This document shows positions 31,098-42,712 of a stretch of DNA of 64,000 nucleotides, one piece after another (the stretch's first letter is position 1; every line of letters begins with the position of its first letter). The stretch is from NCBI GenBank assembly GCA_051294375.1, contig CM119267.1, positions 17,958,992-18,022,991 of the forward strand. The letters run 5' to 3'. Below the pieces are notes generated by a model. It saw only the letters and a program-made list of their open reading frames with translations. It was not told the origin of the DNA and made no database searches. Source of the stretch: Paraspadella gotoi. Its lineage: Eukaryota > Chaetognatha. The translations under genes were made by a program, and so were the position numbers.

Positions 31098-31147
31098 TCA
31101 AATCGAAATCTTTCAGCGAGTGAACGCCGAGTGATAAATCAAAAACC

Positions 31148-33045
31148 ATGTTGATGTTGCTCAATTACTCAAATTACGAGATGTTGGGATCCCCGCAGCC
31201 TTGGCTGACGCCTACGCGCCTTAAAATTATTCTGGCGATAAGTAAGTTTACAATCACTAATCTAGCGGAAAGTTTTTCGGACACGAAACGGAGATTTCGA
31301 TCCAGAACTCATGAATTTCATTTTTTTTCTTCAGGCTTGTTCGTCCTTAGCCTTTGTTCCGCTTTTTTACCATTGAAGTTTTTGGCGCTTGCGAGAAACG
31401 GTCCTACAGGGCAGAGAAGAACCTATCAAAAAGTCATCAGTCTCCTGAGCTGCTTTGCTGGTAACGTCGTATTCTATGATTTTTTGTCGACATGAGATCA
31501 AAAACTTATGAATGTCAGCTAATAATCTCTCTCCTACAAATCAGGCGGCGTATTTTTGGGCGCCTGTTTTCTCGATCTATTTCCAGAGGTAAAGGAAACG
31601 ATGGAAGAAGCAATGGATGGACTAGGGGTATCAACGAAATTTCCTCTTCCGGAATTCGTTATGATTTACGGTCTCTTTGTTGTGCTCATCGCCGAACAGG
31701 TCAGAAAGCATTTGAAACTCTGGATCTGACAGGACCTCGAGTAAGTTCATCTCTAAAACTTTTCCAGATCGTAGTGTATTACCAGGAACGCGGAATTAGT
31801 ACGGCAATTGCTGGTAAGTGTCGCATCGGCTTTATTCCATGGAGAATTCAAAATCCAAGACATTTCAATGTTACGATTAGGTCACGGACACAGTCACGGC
31901 GGCGCCGGCGGCGGTCGCGACGTTCGCCATTCTACCCGAAACTCAATCGTTCATCGACCCGTCGACGCCGACATCATCGAAGAGGAAGAAAACGTGAGCG
32001 TCGTCGAACCGGAAAAGTCCCCGTTGATCGCCGCTTCTTGTTCAACGCGCGGAGGCTATGGGTCTTTGCCCGCTGATCAGCAGAGGCCGTCCACGTCTCA
32101 GGAATGCCCCCAAAAAATCAATGACCTACGTCCGTACCAGCAGACTGCTCAAGAAAGTGGATCACTCGATTATAGCCACGCCCACGCAAACCATCATGCG
32201 GAGCAAACTGGTACGTAGTGTTTCTAATGGTTGTACAGTTAAGCCCTCTCCTTCGGGAGCTTCATTAAAATTTTTTTACAATTCTCACATTTTTCGCTAT
32301 CCAGAAACCATCCCTCATCACCACCATCACCATCACCATCACAACGAGCAGCTTAGCGATCGTCACAACGCCCTCCGCGCCGTCTTGCTCTTACTCGCGC
32401 TTTCGCTTCACTCCTTATTTGAGGGTTTGGCTTTGGGGCTCCAATCCAACCAAAACGACATCGTTCAAATTTTTTCTGCGTTGACGGTGTGTTCATGACT
32501 CTTCTGTTAATTTTTTATATTTACTTGAACTCTACAGTTTCTTTTAGAAAACTAATTAGAAAAGCCTGATCAACAATGACCTAATAAAAGTTTTCTTTTA
32601 AACGAAAGTCGTTCTTGAAAAAAAATTTAAATTTTTTTCAGGCTCACAAGCTGGTTATGGCTTTTTCTTTGGGTTTGAATCTTGTCCAAAGCGACCTAAG
32701 CCTTCGAACTATAATCTGCAGTGTGATTTTTTTCTGCAGCACCTCGCCGATTGGTAGGTCACTATGTTCCTTTAAGATTGGTGTAAAATTTCTCTATTCG
32801 CCGAAACCCCTCTTTCCTCAGCCGCGGCCATTGGCATCGTGGTTTCGGAGTCCAACCAAACTCCATCGGCGACGTTGGTCAGCGGAACTCTACAGGGTCT
32901 CGCCGCTGGGACATTCCTCTACGTGACTTTCTTCGAGGTTCTTCCACACGAGATGAATTCTGGCGGGGACAGACTCATCAAGGTGCTGTGCATCGTCCTC
33001 GGATTTTCCTTCATCGCCGCGATGATCATGCTCTTGCCCGATTAA
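31148..33045 (+). CDS. SLC39A1: ZIP-family zinc transporter (SLC39A1/3 type)
   Basis: Eight exons: 31148-31241, 31335-31460, 31545-31699, 31768-31813, 31881-32210, 32305-32486, 32642-32753, 32822-33045; 422 residues with all phases consistent. ZIP proteins carry zinc into the cytosol across eight membrane segments. Visible marks are an N-terminal hydrophobic segment, a long cytosolic loop after the third segment with HGHSHGG and a run of nine His, then the metal-site helices HSLFEGLALGLQ and HKLVMAFSLGLNL, then SPIAAAIGIV and GTFLYVTFFEVLPHE. These match the ZIP1/2/3 subfamily; the exact orthologue is uncertain. The His-rich loop is typical zinc-binding sequence. Confidence 0.95.
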
Positions 33046-33536
33046 TCACGTGGACGGAATTCGGACTAAAAACGTCTTGATGACCATTGGATATCTTCCC
33101 ACGAATTATTTTGTTACCCAAATTACCGACGAATTCAATTTTTTAAGCCAATTTAAATGAATGATGTTCATTGTTAGGGATATAGTTATTACTCATGACG
33201 TAGGTTCAGTGTGTTTAGACTTAGGAAACCGCGCTCATATTCCTTGTGACCATTTCCCTTCGGGCATTGGCCTGATTGAGACAAAAATGAAAGATTTCTC
33301 CAGTAATATTCCAGAAACGATCGAAAATACCTATTGACCGATGTATTGTGATTTTTAAATTTTATCTTTGCAATTTTACGATCATTGATATCTTTTTTTA
33401 TTGTTGGTTGCGTTTACACTGCACGTGATTCTCTATTTTCACTGGAATTGAATAGCTTGAAAAAATACGTCAAGCTTCTCTGTTGAAATGAAGTTTTTTT
33501 TAAAGAAAGTTTATTTGTTAGGGTTTTTAAGAAACA
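33046..33536. other. Short intergenic region, nothing seen
   Basis: AT-rich 3' UTR and promoter DNA between the zinc transporter and RLP24. Confidence 0.5.
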
Positions 33537-34229
33537 ATGAGGGTCGAACGGTGTTATTTCTGCTCCTCGCCCGTGTACCCCGGTCACGGAATTCAGTTCG
33601 TTCGAAACGATTGCAAGATATTCAGATTTTGTCGCAGGTAAACGCTTGTGAGAAAAGTGAGACTTGGGTGTAGGAAAACAATTCTTTCAAACGCCCCCTC
33701 CCCCCCGTCCGCAGCAAATGTCACAAACTCTTCAAGCGGAAGCGGAATCCTCGCAAGACCAAGTGGACGAAAGCGTTCCGTAAGGCGGCGGGCAAAGACT
33801 TGGCTGTCGACCCCTCTTTCGAATTCGAAAAGAAACGCGACGTTCCTGTCAAATACGATAGAGAACTGTGGACGAAGACGGTGGGAGCGATGAAGCGAAT
33901 CGAAGAGATCAGGATAAAGAGGTGATCACGAAATGGGTCTAACGGGGTTTGGGTTCAATTTGTTTTCACACCGCCACCTCTTATCTTGAAATTCTAGGCA
34001 AAACCAACACATAATAAATCGGCTAAAGAAGGGCAAGGAGGTCCGCAAGTTAGCAGACATTAAAGAGGTGAAAGTGAACATCAACCTGGTCCGACCTCCC
34101 GCGGCTGCGCTAAGTCGGGCGCGCGAGAAAGCCAGGGTTGAAGTCACAATGGAGGAGGAGGAAGAGGAGGAGGAAGATGATTGTGATGAGATGATTATCG
34201 AGGACGGAGGAGAGGTCACTCTGGGTTGA
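33537..34229 (+). CDS. RSL24D1: Ribosome biogenesis protein RLP24
   Basis: Three exons, 33537-33637, 33715-33921 and 33998-34229, joined in phase 2 each time, give 179 residues. The N-terminus [18 protein letters not shown] with a later CR-C pair is the zinc-binding L24e fold. [17 protein letters not shown] and [18 protein letters not shown] are RLP24 signatures. RLP24 sits on nuclear pre-60S particles and is exchanged for RPL24 in the cytoplasm. The C-terminal tail is very acidic. The start is the ATG before RVERC; longer upstream reading has no family match. Confidence 0.96.
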
Positions 34230-34505
34230 AGGAACCTTCGACAGAATTTGAGGAGAGAAACTTTATCACCTCCTCCTCAGTTGGAGACTACGTCGAGGAG
34301 CGGAAGTCATTTCGCCAATGCTGTACCCTTTTGTAAGAATTTAATTTCATTTGGTTGTACTGTTTCTAAATTGACATATAGGTAAAATTTTCAAAAAATG
34401 TAATATTTGGTTATAGCGAAAGTCTCTGTTAAAACATATTTAGTTGTCGATTAGAAAAACTGATAACTTTAAAAAAAATTTACCCAAAAAATTCTACCTT
34501 TGGCC

Positions 34506-35901
34506 ATGGATTCTTCCCCGGAAGCGGCGGTGCGGCTGACTCGAATTCTGATGGACCACGCTGTTCAGTTAGCGGGACTCATTAACTCAAACGTGCTGGT
34601 CATGGTCGAGGCTCCACCAGAGTCGCGGCACCGCCGGCGACGTCGCTTATGGGCCGCTAACGGGGCGCTCCGCGACGAAATGGTATCCAAAGGAGGTCTG
34701 CAGTTGAACGAAGGGACGGAGGAATTACTGCCAGTCAAGGAGTCAACGAGGGATGAGGTTTACTATTTGGCCGAAGATGAAGCGGTGAGCCAGAATAATA
34801 AGCTTTGACTAAATTCACTTGTTTTCGCGCGCTTCTTAAACCCGTTCTGCCTCTTAGGTCGTCGCCAACGGTTCCCCGTCCCTCTCTGAGGAGGATGATC
34901 CCGAGTACATGGAGTTCTCCATGTCCAACCTCCTCTTTTTCAGCCTCGAAGCCCTAGAAGAGCTTCGACGGGAACGCTCCAAAGAAAACGATGCGTTGCG
35001 GACAAAGTGCGGTCGTCCTCATGCGACCGCCCTCGATCGCGAGGAGCTTGAAAAGTCGCTGAAGCGCTTCCGGATGCTACAGGCGGCCATCGAAGCCAAG
35101 CGTGTCGAGACGGAAAAGAATGGGAAATCCGAGGGCGGCGTCGACGGTCCTTCCACCGTCTCCTCCTCTGCGTCTAAACGTAAGACGTCCGCCATTCTGA
35201 CCGAAGACGCGCCCAAAAAACCTCGCGGAGGCGACAGTTCGGCCGGAGACGGCGTTGTCTGTCTTCGTTGTAAATCGACGGGCCACATCAGTCTAGACTG
35301 TCCTCGTGGAGAAGAGGCCGTCAAGGAGTCGGTGAAAAATGTCCCTGTCGTCGTTAAGAAGGAGATCGCCGCTGCGACGGTAACGGAGCCATCCGATTCG
35401 AAAGACGATAAAACGGAGGCGACTGCTTTGCCGGCCATGACGACTTCGTCCCCAAAGCCATCAATAGAACCGGAGAAACCCATGCCCAAAAAGATAGTCT
35501 GCCATTACTGTCAACAGCCCGGCCACAAAAAGCCCGATTGTTTCAAGATGAAAAACAACCGGATGAAGCCGCCGCTGTCGTCGTCAGGCCTGCTTCCAAT
35601 TCCTCCAAACGTCATTAATCCTATGACCGGCAACGGCCTATTGCCCGTGCCGTCGCCGGTCGGGCCGCCACCTGGCCTGCCCCCGATCAGCGGGCCACCG
35701 CTGGGACCTCCACCGCCTCCGGCAGAAATGGCCGAGAGAGCGCGAATCGAGATGCGCCTCAAAGGCCTGAAGGAGTCGCAAGGGTTGCGGTATTCGTGGT
35801 CTGAAGCGGAGAGGGCGTTCCTCGTAATGACGCAGGACCGTAACATGAAGAACGACCGATTGATCAAGATTAATCGTTTCGACCAGTTGTGGCAGTTGTA
35901 A
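34506..35901 (+). CDS. Double CCHC zinc-knuckle protein
   Basis: Two exons, 34506-34784 and 34858-35901 (phase 0; donor GCG|GTGAGC, acceptor CTCTTAG), give 440 residues. Two CX2CX4HX4C knuckles are seen, at about residues 228-241 (CLRCKSTGHISLDC) and 308-321 (CHYCQQPGHKKPDC), separated by a Lys/Pro-rich linker. They are preceded by a charged helical region (LEELRRERSKENDAL) and followed by a proline-rich stretch and a conserved-looking end with RYSWSEAERAFLVMTQD. Such knuckles usually bind single-stranded RNA. The gene has an intron and no protease or reverse transcriptase, so it is a host gene and not a retroelement gag. I cannot name the orthologue. Confidence 0.85.
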
Positions 35902-36109
35902 GAAGCCTCTTTTACTGGCAATGAATAGAGATGGTGCGACTCTGACCAATTCTACGATTCTTTTGTCTTCGTTTTCATTTTTATACAATTTCCTTTATTT
36001 CGATTGCGTGTAAAATTTTTTTCGTTTTAGTTTCATCGTTTTCATACGTTTTTGATTTTTCAATTAAATGCCATAATATCGTTTTTGTTTTTAAGTTTAA
36101 AAAAAAAAA

Positions 36110-38497
36110 ATGAGCTCATGGGGCATCTCTGTTTCCCTGATAAAAGCGAAGCGCGTCAAGGACGCTCTAGCAGATCGTGGCTTATTGAACGGCGCTCTGA
36201 GACCCACCAAGACGGACGATCGACGCCGCGTCGTTTTTCCGCTCTCCGTTGATTCCGTGGAAGATGCGGAGGCGGCGTTAGCCGACTTGAGAAACGAGGA
36301 TGTCGACTTTATCGAGTTCCAGTTTACGGGCCTCGAGAAACGGGCTTTGCGAAACGAGGACTCGCGAGGAAAAATCGTCAACGCGTTGAGGGCGCTGGAA
36401 GAAGCCGTTGATTTCGAACAAGGTTGGGAGGAAAGAGTTCCCAAATTTTCCTGGGAAAGACATGGTGATCTCCTTGTCTTGCCGTTGGATCCTTGTTTCA
36501 AAGTGAGGTTTCCGTTAAAATTACGGAAATTGATGGTTTTTGTTTTTATTGTCGACTTTTTATTCACTTTCGCTTTGCAGTTTCTTTCCACGCTTGAATT
36601 CTCGTCTTGGTCAACTTACTCTCATTCCATCTTTCTCGCTTATATTTGCCCCGGGTGTCGTCGTCTCGCTGTCGAGAGCCGAGTCGCCGACGACGGGTTC
36701 CGAACGCCAAGGGTGAAGCTCGTGATCGGAGACTCGGGAGTGGTGCGTCACAAGTGAGCCGGGCACGACATCTGTTGTTCGCAGTAAATAGCACTGTTCT
36801 AAAGCGCGGGAAACTATCCTTTTGAATTTTCTTCTCTAGAGATAACGGCGTCATTTACGAATACGACGTCCTTAAATGTATGTTCAGCTCCGGGAACGTT
36901 ACGGAAAAGATCCGCGTCGCCGGATTCCGTTGCGAGGGACAAGTTGTTGTCGATCTTTTCGCGGGCATCGGTTATTTTACTCTACCCTACCTCGTTCATG
37001 CCCGCGCAGAACACGTCTACGCGTGCGAATGGAACCCCGACGCGGTGGACTCTCTAAAGCGTAATTTAAAGATCAACGGAGTCGCTGGTAGGGAAAGGTT
37101 TCGCGGAAAGTTGGTTCTACTTAAAAAAATAAAATTTTAAGTGATCATAAATAATTCTCCCCTCTACACCTAGATCGTTGCACGGTTCTTCCCGGTGACA
37201 ACCGAATCACTTGCCCATCTGCCGTCGCTGATCGCGTCAACCTTGGTCTTCTCCCTTCTGCCGTTGACTCTTATCTCGTTGCAGCACGCGCGTTGAAACC
37301 GTCCCGCACGGATGATGAGACGAGGTGGTTACACGTGCACGCTAATGTCGACGATAATTTAGGTTTGTAGGACATTTTTTTCTTCTTTTTAGTCGATCTG
37401 CTTATCGCAGATTCCGACTCTATAATCCACTTAGTCGGTCCCACCCCAAAATCTTGTCAGTAAATCATTTTTGTCACATTATTATAACATCGAATTATGA
37501 TAAATTATGCAAAAAAATTGTCCGTCTGTCCGTCCGTCACCCTTTAGCATTAAACTCCAATTAATTGGAGTTTAATTTTGGATAGATGGATTGGAATGAA
37601 ATTTTGAGTGTGGGCAGGACAGTGTATGATTAAACTGATTAAGTTTTGATGGAATCGTGTAAGTTGAAATTAATTTAAATGGAAAAAAACAAAAGTAACA
37701 TTCACTTATAATTACTCATAATTATTCTATTTATTCGGAATTGCATAGATAAATTGAGATAAAATTTTGTGTGCGGGTACTGGGAAGAAAAGTGTGTGTT
37801 GAAGCTAGCTATAAAGTTTCGATGGAATCGTGCTCGTGTAAATTAGTTTTAATGGAAAAAACAAAAGTCACATTTACTTTAATTTTATTAAAGTTTCTCT
37901 CTCTTTCTCATAGAAAAAAACATTAATTAGCTAATTGTTAAGTTGACAGATTGATTGATATATTTTTTAATGATTTATAATGTAATGATTTGTTATAAAT
38001 GTAGGGGTAGCACACTATATACATATAATGTAGTGTTTCCCTTTTTGCTATGTAACATAGTCTTTTTAATTTTAAATGACGCAGTTGGGGCGTCGTCGTC
38101 GCCCACGCAAACTATCCACGTTCCATCGTCGTCTTTCGAGTCGCGTTATTGCTCGCCCTCCTCTCGCGGAGTCGACGACGACCGTAATAACGACGATGAC
38201 GTCAACGCCACCCACGCGCTGAATCAAACTTACGAAAACAAAATAGATTTTACCTGCAACAAGGCTTCCGTTCGCCTTTCCTGGTTTCTTTGGGCGTGTC
38301 GAACTCGCGATACCTTTGAAAAATTACTCAACTCCGTTCGTTCAGATATTGATGAACCTTCGGACGAACGGCAATCTTGGAATTGTCGCGTCGCTCACGT
38401 TGAACGCGTAAAATCTTACGGACCGAAAGTGGATCATCTTGTGGTGGACTTGGTATGTTGGAACGATAAGCGAAAACGCATTGAAATTGATCAGTGA
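36110..38497 (+). CDS. TRMT12: tRNA wybutosine-synthesizing protein 2 (TYW2/TRMT12)
   Basis: Five exons: 36110-36502, 36581-36753, 36840-37087, 37174-37362, 38085-38497; 471 residues in continuous phase. TYW2 transfers the aminocarboxypropyl group of S-adenosylmethionine to the wyosine precursor at position 37 of tRNA-Phe. The match covers DDGFRTPRVKLVIGDSG, the family-specific CMFSSGNVTEKIRV (202-215), and the SAM-binding DLFAGIGYFTLPYL (from 227) with ACEWNPDAV. A weaker point is the join at 36502/36581: the bridging intron also reads in frame, so that 78-bp intron is an inference. Intron 4 is 722 bp and holds dispersed repeats. The C-terminal exon contains a variable Ser/Asp-rich insertion before the last conserved segment. 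Confidence 0.93.
37425..37900 (+). mobile_element. Dispersed repeat family B in TYW2 intron
   Basis: The left half (37425-37690) matches 28640-28860 of the TGR intron. A second, diverged partial unit (about 37700-37900) repeats ATAAAATTTTGTGTG, GTTTCGATGGAATCGTG and AAAACAAAAGTCACATTTA. A related piece is at 50930-51060. Two partial units in one intron suggest tandem insertion or internal repetition. Confidence 0.5.
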
Positions 38498-38596
38498 GAT
38501 TTATTGTTTGTTTTTCAATGTCAATAATACTGACCTAAAATAATTTATTCTAAATTGTTTGCAATATTTCTTTAAAGTTTTCTGTATAGGACCAAG

Positions 38597-40189
38597 ATGA
38601 AGACAAAAAAAACATTCTTGGCCCTATTGCTTTTGCAATTAGCCAATCTTCTACCTCCAATATATGGCGGAAACGTTATTCTGTTCGGAATACTTACCAA
38701 AAGTCAGTTACTCAGCATGACGCGTATCGGCGAGATCCTGTCCGACGACGGCCACAACGTCACAATCGCCATTTCTGTTAACGACGTGCCTGACTTCAAG
38801 AAATCGCCCAAAATGGACATGATCATATATGAGACGAAAAGTCCTCGCGAGATGGAACAGAAAATGCGAAAGGAGGCCCTAAACATGACTCCAATGAAAA
38901 TGCTTTTCACAGCCAAAAGTGTAGGCATGCCCGATGTCCTCGCTGGCAGATGTCGCGGCGCACTTGGAGACGTAACGCTTCAGGCAAAAATGGAGGAACT
39001 CGAGCTTGACCTTGCTATCGTTCATGTCGGGATGACATGCATCGTCCCCGTATTGAAGCGTTTCGGAATTCCCTATATAGAGTTCTGCTCTGTGCCGATG
39101 TTTCATTTCGCATGCGGTTCTGACCATCGCGTTCCTGCGCCACCGTCTTACGTTCCCGATTTTATGTTGACGGAGGACGAAATGACTTTTCCAGTCAGGG
39201 TTCTTAACTCGTTGCTCTATATGAGTACTCCGTATTTGTTCTCCATGATGTTCGGGGCCGCGAATGAGCCTGTCACCGAGTATCAAAAGCGGCACGGTCT
39301 TGCTCTGGAGTCTTTTAGCGAAATGCGCTCGAGCGCTGTATTTGTAATGGTCCACGGCGACATAACTTTTGAAACGATTCGTCCCTCTATTCCTAAAATA
39401 GTTTACATCGGCGGGGTGCAGTGCGACGACCCCAAGCCGCTGGAGGGGGAATTGGGCGATTTTATCGACGGCGCCAGCAATGCTGGCTTCATAGTGTTTT
39501 CTCTCGGTGGTGCGCTGGACACCGATGCTCTACCACAAAACTTTGTGGAAACTTTTCTCGAGATCTTTAAAAACATCCCACAGCGTGTCGTATGGAAATT
39601 GAAGAGTGTGCCTGAGACTTTATTGCAAAAGGTTCCATCAAATGTAAAAATCGTCAACTGGATGCCACAGCAAGATCTGCTTGGTCATCCCAAAGCTAAG
39701 CTGTTTATCTCCCACGGCGGTATTCAAGGTTCCTTTGAAAGTATTTGTCACGGTAAACCGGTGCTGGGTATCGGTCTGTTTGGAGATCAAGCTATGAACC
39801 TAAGGATTTTAGAAAGGAAAGGAATGGCCCTTACCATCGAGGATTATAAGAACATTAATCCTAAAATTGTCAAAAATCAGATTCTTGAACTATTGACAAA
39901 CCCTCAATATTATAATAGCGCGAAAAAGGCCCAAGAAATTTATAATGATCAGCCATTGACGGCTGCGAAACGTCTACAATTTGCTGCGGGTTATACCATT
40001 CGCCATAAAGGCTCTCTGCATTTGACATCTCATGCGGCTATGAAGCTTCATTGGGTTCAGTACTACCTTATTGACGTCGTTTTATTTTTTGTTGTCAGTC
40101 TTATTGTGACTTGTTTTTTGGGAGTTGTTATTTGCAAAAAATGTTACAGGTTTTGTTGCTCAAAATCGAAAAGGGAAAAATCCGATTAA
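38597..40189 (+). CDS. UDP-glycosyltransferase, single exon
   Basis: An intronless ORF of 530 residues. It has a signal peptide (1-24, ALLLLQLANLLPP core), a lumenal N-terminal domain, the UGT donor-binding signature from residue 354 (NWMPQQDLLGHP, then LFISHGG, ending FGDQ at 395-398), a membrane anchor at about 491-513, and a basic cytosolic tail (KSKREKSD). UGTs attach a sugar from a UDP-sugar to small lipophilic molecules in the ER lumen. The place usually holding the catalytic His (SHxxS) reads KSQLLS, with Gln at 37, so the usual acceptor base is missing. A broken tandem copy follows at 40635-42200. Lack of introns, unlike every neighbour, may mean retroposition or lineage-specific intron loss. 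Confidence 0.95.
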   Translation: MKTKKTFLALLLLQLANLLPPIYGGNVILFGILTKSQLLSMTRIGEILSDDGHNVTIAISVNDVPDFKKSPKMDMIIYETKSPREMEQKMRKEALNMTPMKMLFTAKSVGMPDVLAGRCRGALGDVTLQAKMEELELDLAIVHVGMTCIVPVLKRFGIPYIEFCSVPMFHFACGSDHRVPAPPSYVPDFMLTEDEMTFPVRVLNSLLYMSTPYLFSMMFGAANEPVTEYQKRHGLALESFSEMRSSAVFVMVHGDITFETIRPSIPKIVYIGGVQCDDPKPLEGELGDFIDGASNAGFIVFSLGGALDTDALPQNFVETFLEIFKNIPQRVVWKLKSVPETLLQKVPSNVKIVNWMPQQDLLGHPKAKLFISHGGIQGSFESICHGKPVLGIGLFGDQAMNLRILERKGMALTIEDYKNINPKIVKNQILELLTNPQYYNSAKKAQEIYNDQPLTAAKRLQFAAGYTIRHKGSLHLTSHAAMKLHWVQYYLIDVVLFFVVSLIVTCFLGVVICKKCYRFCCSKSKREKSD

Positions 40190-40274
40190 TGGTTCATTTG
40201 TATTATAATTTTGGAACTAAATATTAATTAAATTAATTTGCTGGTTTTTTTTTTGTTTTACATTTGTAGATTTA

Positions 40275-40425
40275 TTTAATTGGTACAACCAATATAAAAA
40301 TTGTTCATAATTAAGCTCTCTTGGGTCAGGTTTTGGTGGGTTAGCGTTAGGCCTTGCAATACCTCTTACAAGATAATAACTTAGGAGGACCCTACATGAT
40401 TTCAATCATGACTTACGGTTTAGAT
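40275..40425 (-). mobile_element. Dispersed repeat ending in TTGGTTGTACCAA
   Basis: The reverse strand aligns with 18600-18800, sharing TTATCTTGTAAGAG, AAGGCCTAA and the end TTTTTATATTGGTTGTACCAA. It sits between the intact UGT and its pseudogene. Confidence 0.5.
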
Positions 40426-40634
40426 CATGACTATTTTTGTGATTACAAAAATAATTTGCTAGTTATGCATGAAAAAAGTCTGAAGATTTTAATCTTCAGA
40501 CAACTTTTTTGGGGGTTGGAATTTTTGTTAAGTTTGATTTTATTCCTTTATTTTTCATAATGTACATGAAAATTTTATCCATTAAGTTTGAATTTAGATT
40601 ATTTGACCTTAGTATTTTTTAACAAATCTTAACC

Positions 40635-42200
40635 ATGTGGACCAATAAGAACTTCTGGATAATCATTTTATTTTATTTGACATCAAGTCAAATTGTAGAC
40701 TCTGGAAATGTAGTTATCTTTGGAATGTTCACAACGAGTCAGTTGCTCAGCATCACCCGTATTGCCACTTCTTGCCGAAGACGAACATACGGTCACGATG
40801 GTCATCCCATCCAACGACTTGCCAGACATAAAAAAGTCATCGAATTACGATATAATAACTTTTGAGACAGATATTATGTCACGCGAGGCCGAGCAGGGAT
40901 TTCTCAAGTTGGCTCTGTATGCGACGCCTTCGCAAGTATTCACGTTTTTCTCCAAATTATACAATCTTAGTCCTACTGACATGTTTGCCAGCCGATGTCG
41001 AGGCGCATTAAAGGACGAAACTTTAAAGGAGAAATTGATGAATCTCAAACTTGATTTAGCGTCGTCCCGTTGTTGCAGCGACTTTCTATTCCGTTCATTG
41101 AATTCTGTCCATCCCCCTTGTATCATTTTAGTTGTGGAGCGGATCATCGCGTTCCTGCTCCACCATCTTAAGTGCCAGATGGGACTTTCTACGATGATCA
41201 TATGTCATTTTTTGAACGTGTTAAGAATACGATTGTGCATGCAATCGCCCCACATATGTTTCGATTTTTCATGATGAGCAAGGCAGAAACAGAAGTTGGT
41301 GAATATCAATTTCGCCACGGTCTTCCACGCAAGACCATAGCCGAGATGCTGTCTTCGTGCTCATTCATGGAGACCTCACCTTTGAGTCTATCCGTCCCAC
41401 TATTCCGAAGATAGTTTAACTTGGTGGAGTTCAGTGTGATAAACCCCAAGTCATCAGTGGAGAGTTGGGAGAGTTTGTTGCCGGTGCTGGAGATGTAGGT
41501 TTCATAGTTTTTTCATTGGGCGGAGCTCTCGACACTGACGCGTTACCCAGTAGATTCATTGAGACCTTTTTAAAAAATATTTAGCGAAATCCCCCAGCGC
41601 GTCGTTTGGAAGCTCAAAAATGTTCCTCCCAGTTTGAATAAGAAAGTTCCAGAAAATGTCAAAATAGTTGATTGGATGCCGCAGCAAGACCTCTAAGGGC
41701 ATCCGAACGCCAGGTTGTTTATTTCTCACGGAGGAATCCAAGGAACGTTTGAAAGCTTATGCCATGGTAAGGCTGTGCTTGGAATTCCACTCAACGGAGA
41801 TCAAAACCCCAACATTCAAGTCCTAGTGCGAAAAGGGATGGCTCTGATGGTTGAGGATTACCGAATAATGGACTTGAAAGATGTCAAAAAGCAAATTGAT
41901 ATTCTTTTGAACGACCCCATTTATGATCAAAATGCCGTCAAGGCAAGGGACCTTTACCTCGATCAACCGTTGTCAGCTGCGGAACGACTTCAATTCGCTG
42001 TGAGATATGCAATTCGCCACAAAGGTTCTATGCGTTTAACATCTCAGGCGGCTATGAAGCTAAGCTGGTTTCAGTATTATCTCATAGACGTTTTCTTATT
42101 TTTGTTTCTTTGCGGGATTGGGATTTTAAAAGTCATATGTTTTATATTTCGTAGCTGTTGCAGATGTCTTACACAGTCTAAAAAGCTAAAAAAGAATTAG
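40635..42200 (+). pseudogene. UGT pseudogene, tandem copy
   Basis: Collinear with the intact UGT along its whole length but broken in several places. A frameshift falls near 40765, where the reading moves to the frame of LAEDEHTVTMV. A deletion of about 30 bases with a frame change is near 41058. In-frame TAA stops are at about 41168 (TAC to TAA), 41416 and 41694, with further shifts between. The last 160 codons (41715-42200), including LFISHGG, the FGDQ-equivalent NGDQ and the membrane anchor, remain open. The first exon keeps a signal peptide and the same KSQ-like TSQLLS with Gln at the catalytic place. A truncated product is possible but unlikely. Confidence 0.9.
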
Positions 42201-42712
42201 TAGCTAAAAACATGATGGTTCTGATTTTGTTTAACATCTCGTATTTTTTCTCTAAAAAACCGTAAAAAAATCACCCCAATACATTGGCCATAATTAATTT
42301 TTTTTACATTACTTACATATTATATACTCCGCTTTTTGTGACCCTTAAAATTAGCGGCATTCGTCTTTTGAATTCATATTTCATGATTATATCTTTTACG
42401 TTTGTTGATTAGTTTCTTCACTCTACATCTATATTTGTGTTCTGGATAAAATTGTTGAATTGATTATGTAGATTTTAGTATGATTTGTTTGCCTTTTTAA
42501 CCTTTTTGGTATCCCCGGCTTTTGGTGTCCACTCACTACAGAAAAAGAGTTTTTTTGGCTCATTGTTTTGTTTCTAACAAGTATACACTGGTTTTTGTTT
42601 CAAAATTTACATTGTGCTTTGTGCAAAATTTGGTACTTTTACCAAGAGAAATAATAAAAGAAGATGCCCTATGTTTTTTTATCCAACAGATATTTTATGA
42701 TCAACTTTGACA
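42201..42712. other. Intergenic region, nothing seen
   Basis: AT-rich sequence between the UGT pseudogene and the DESI-PUL gene. Confidence 0.5.
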
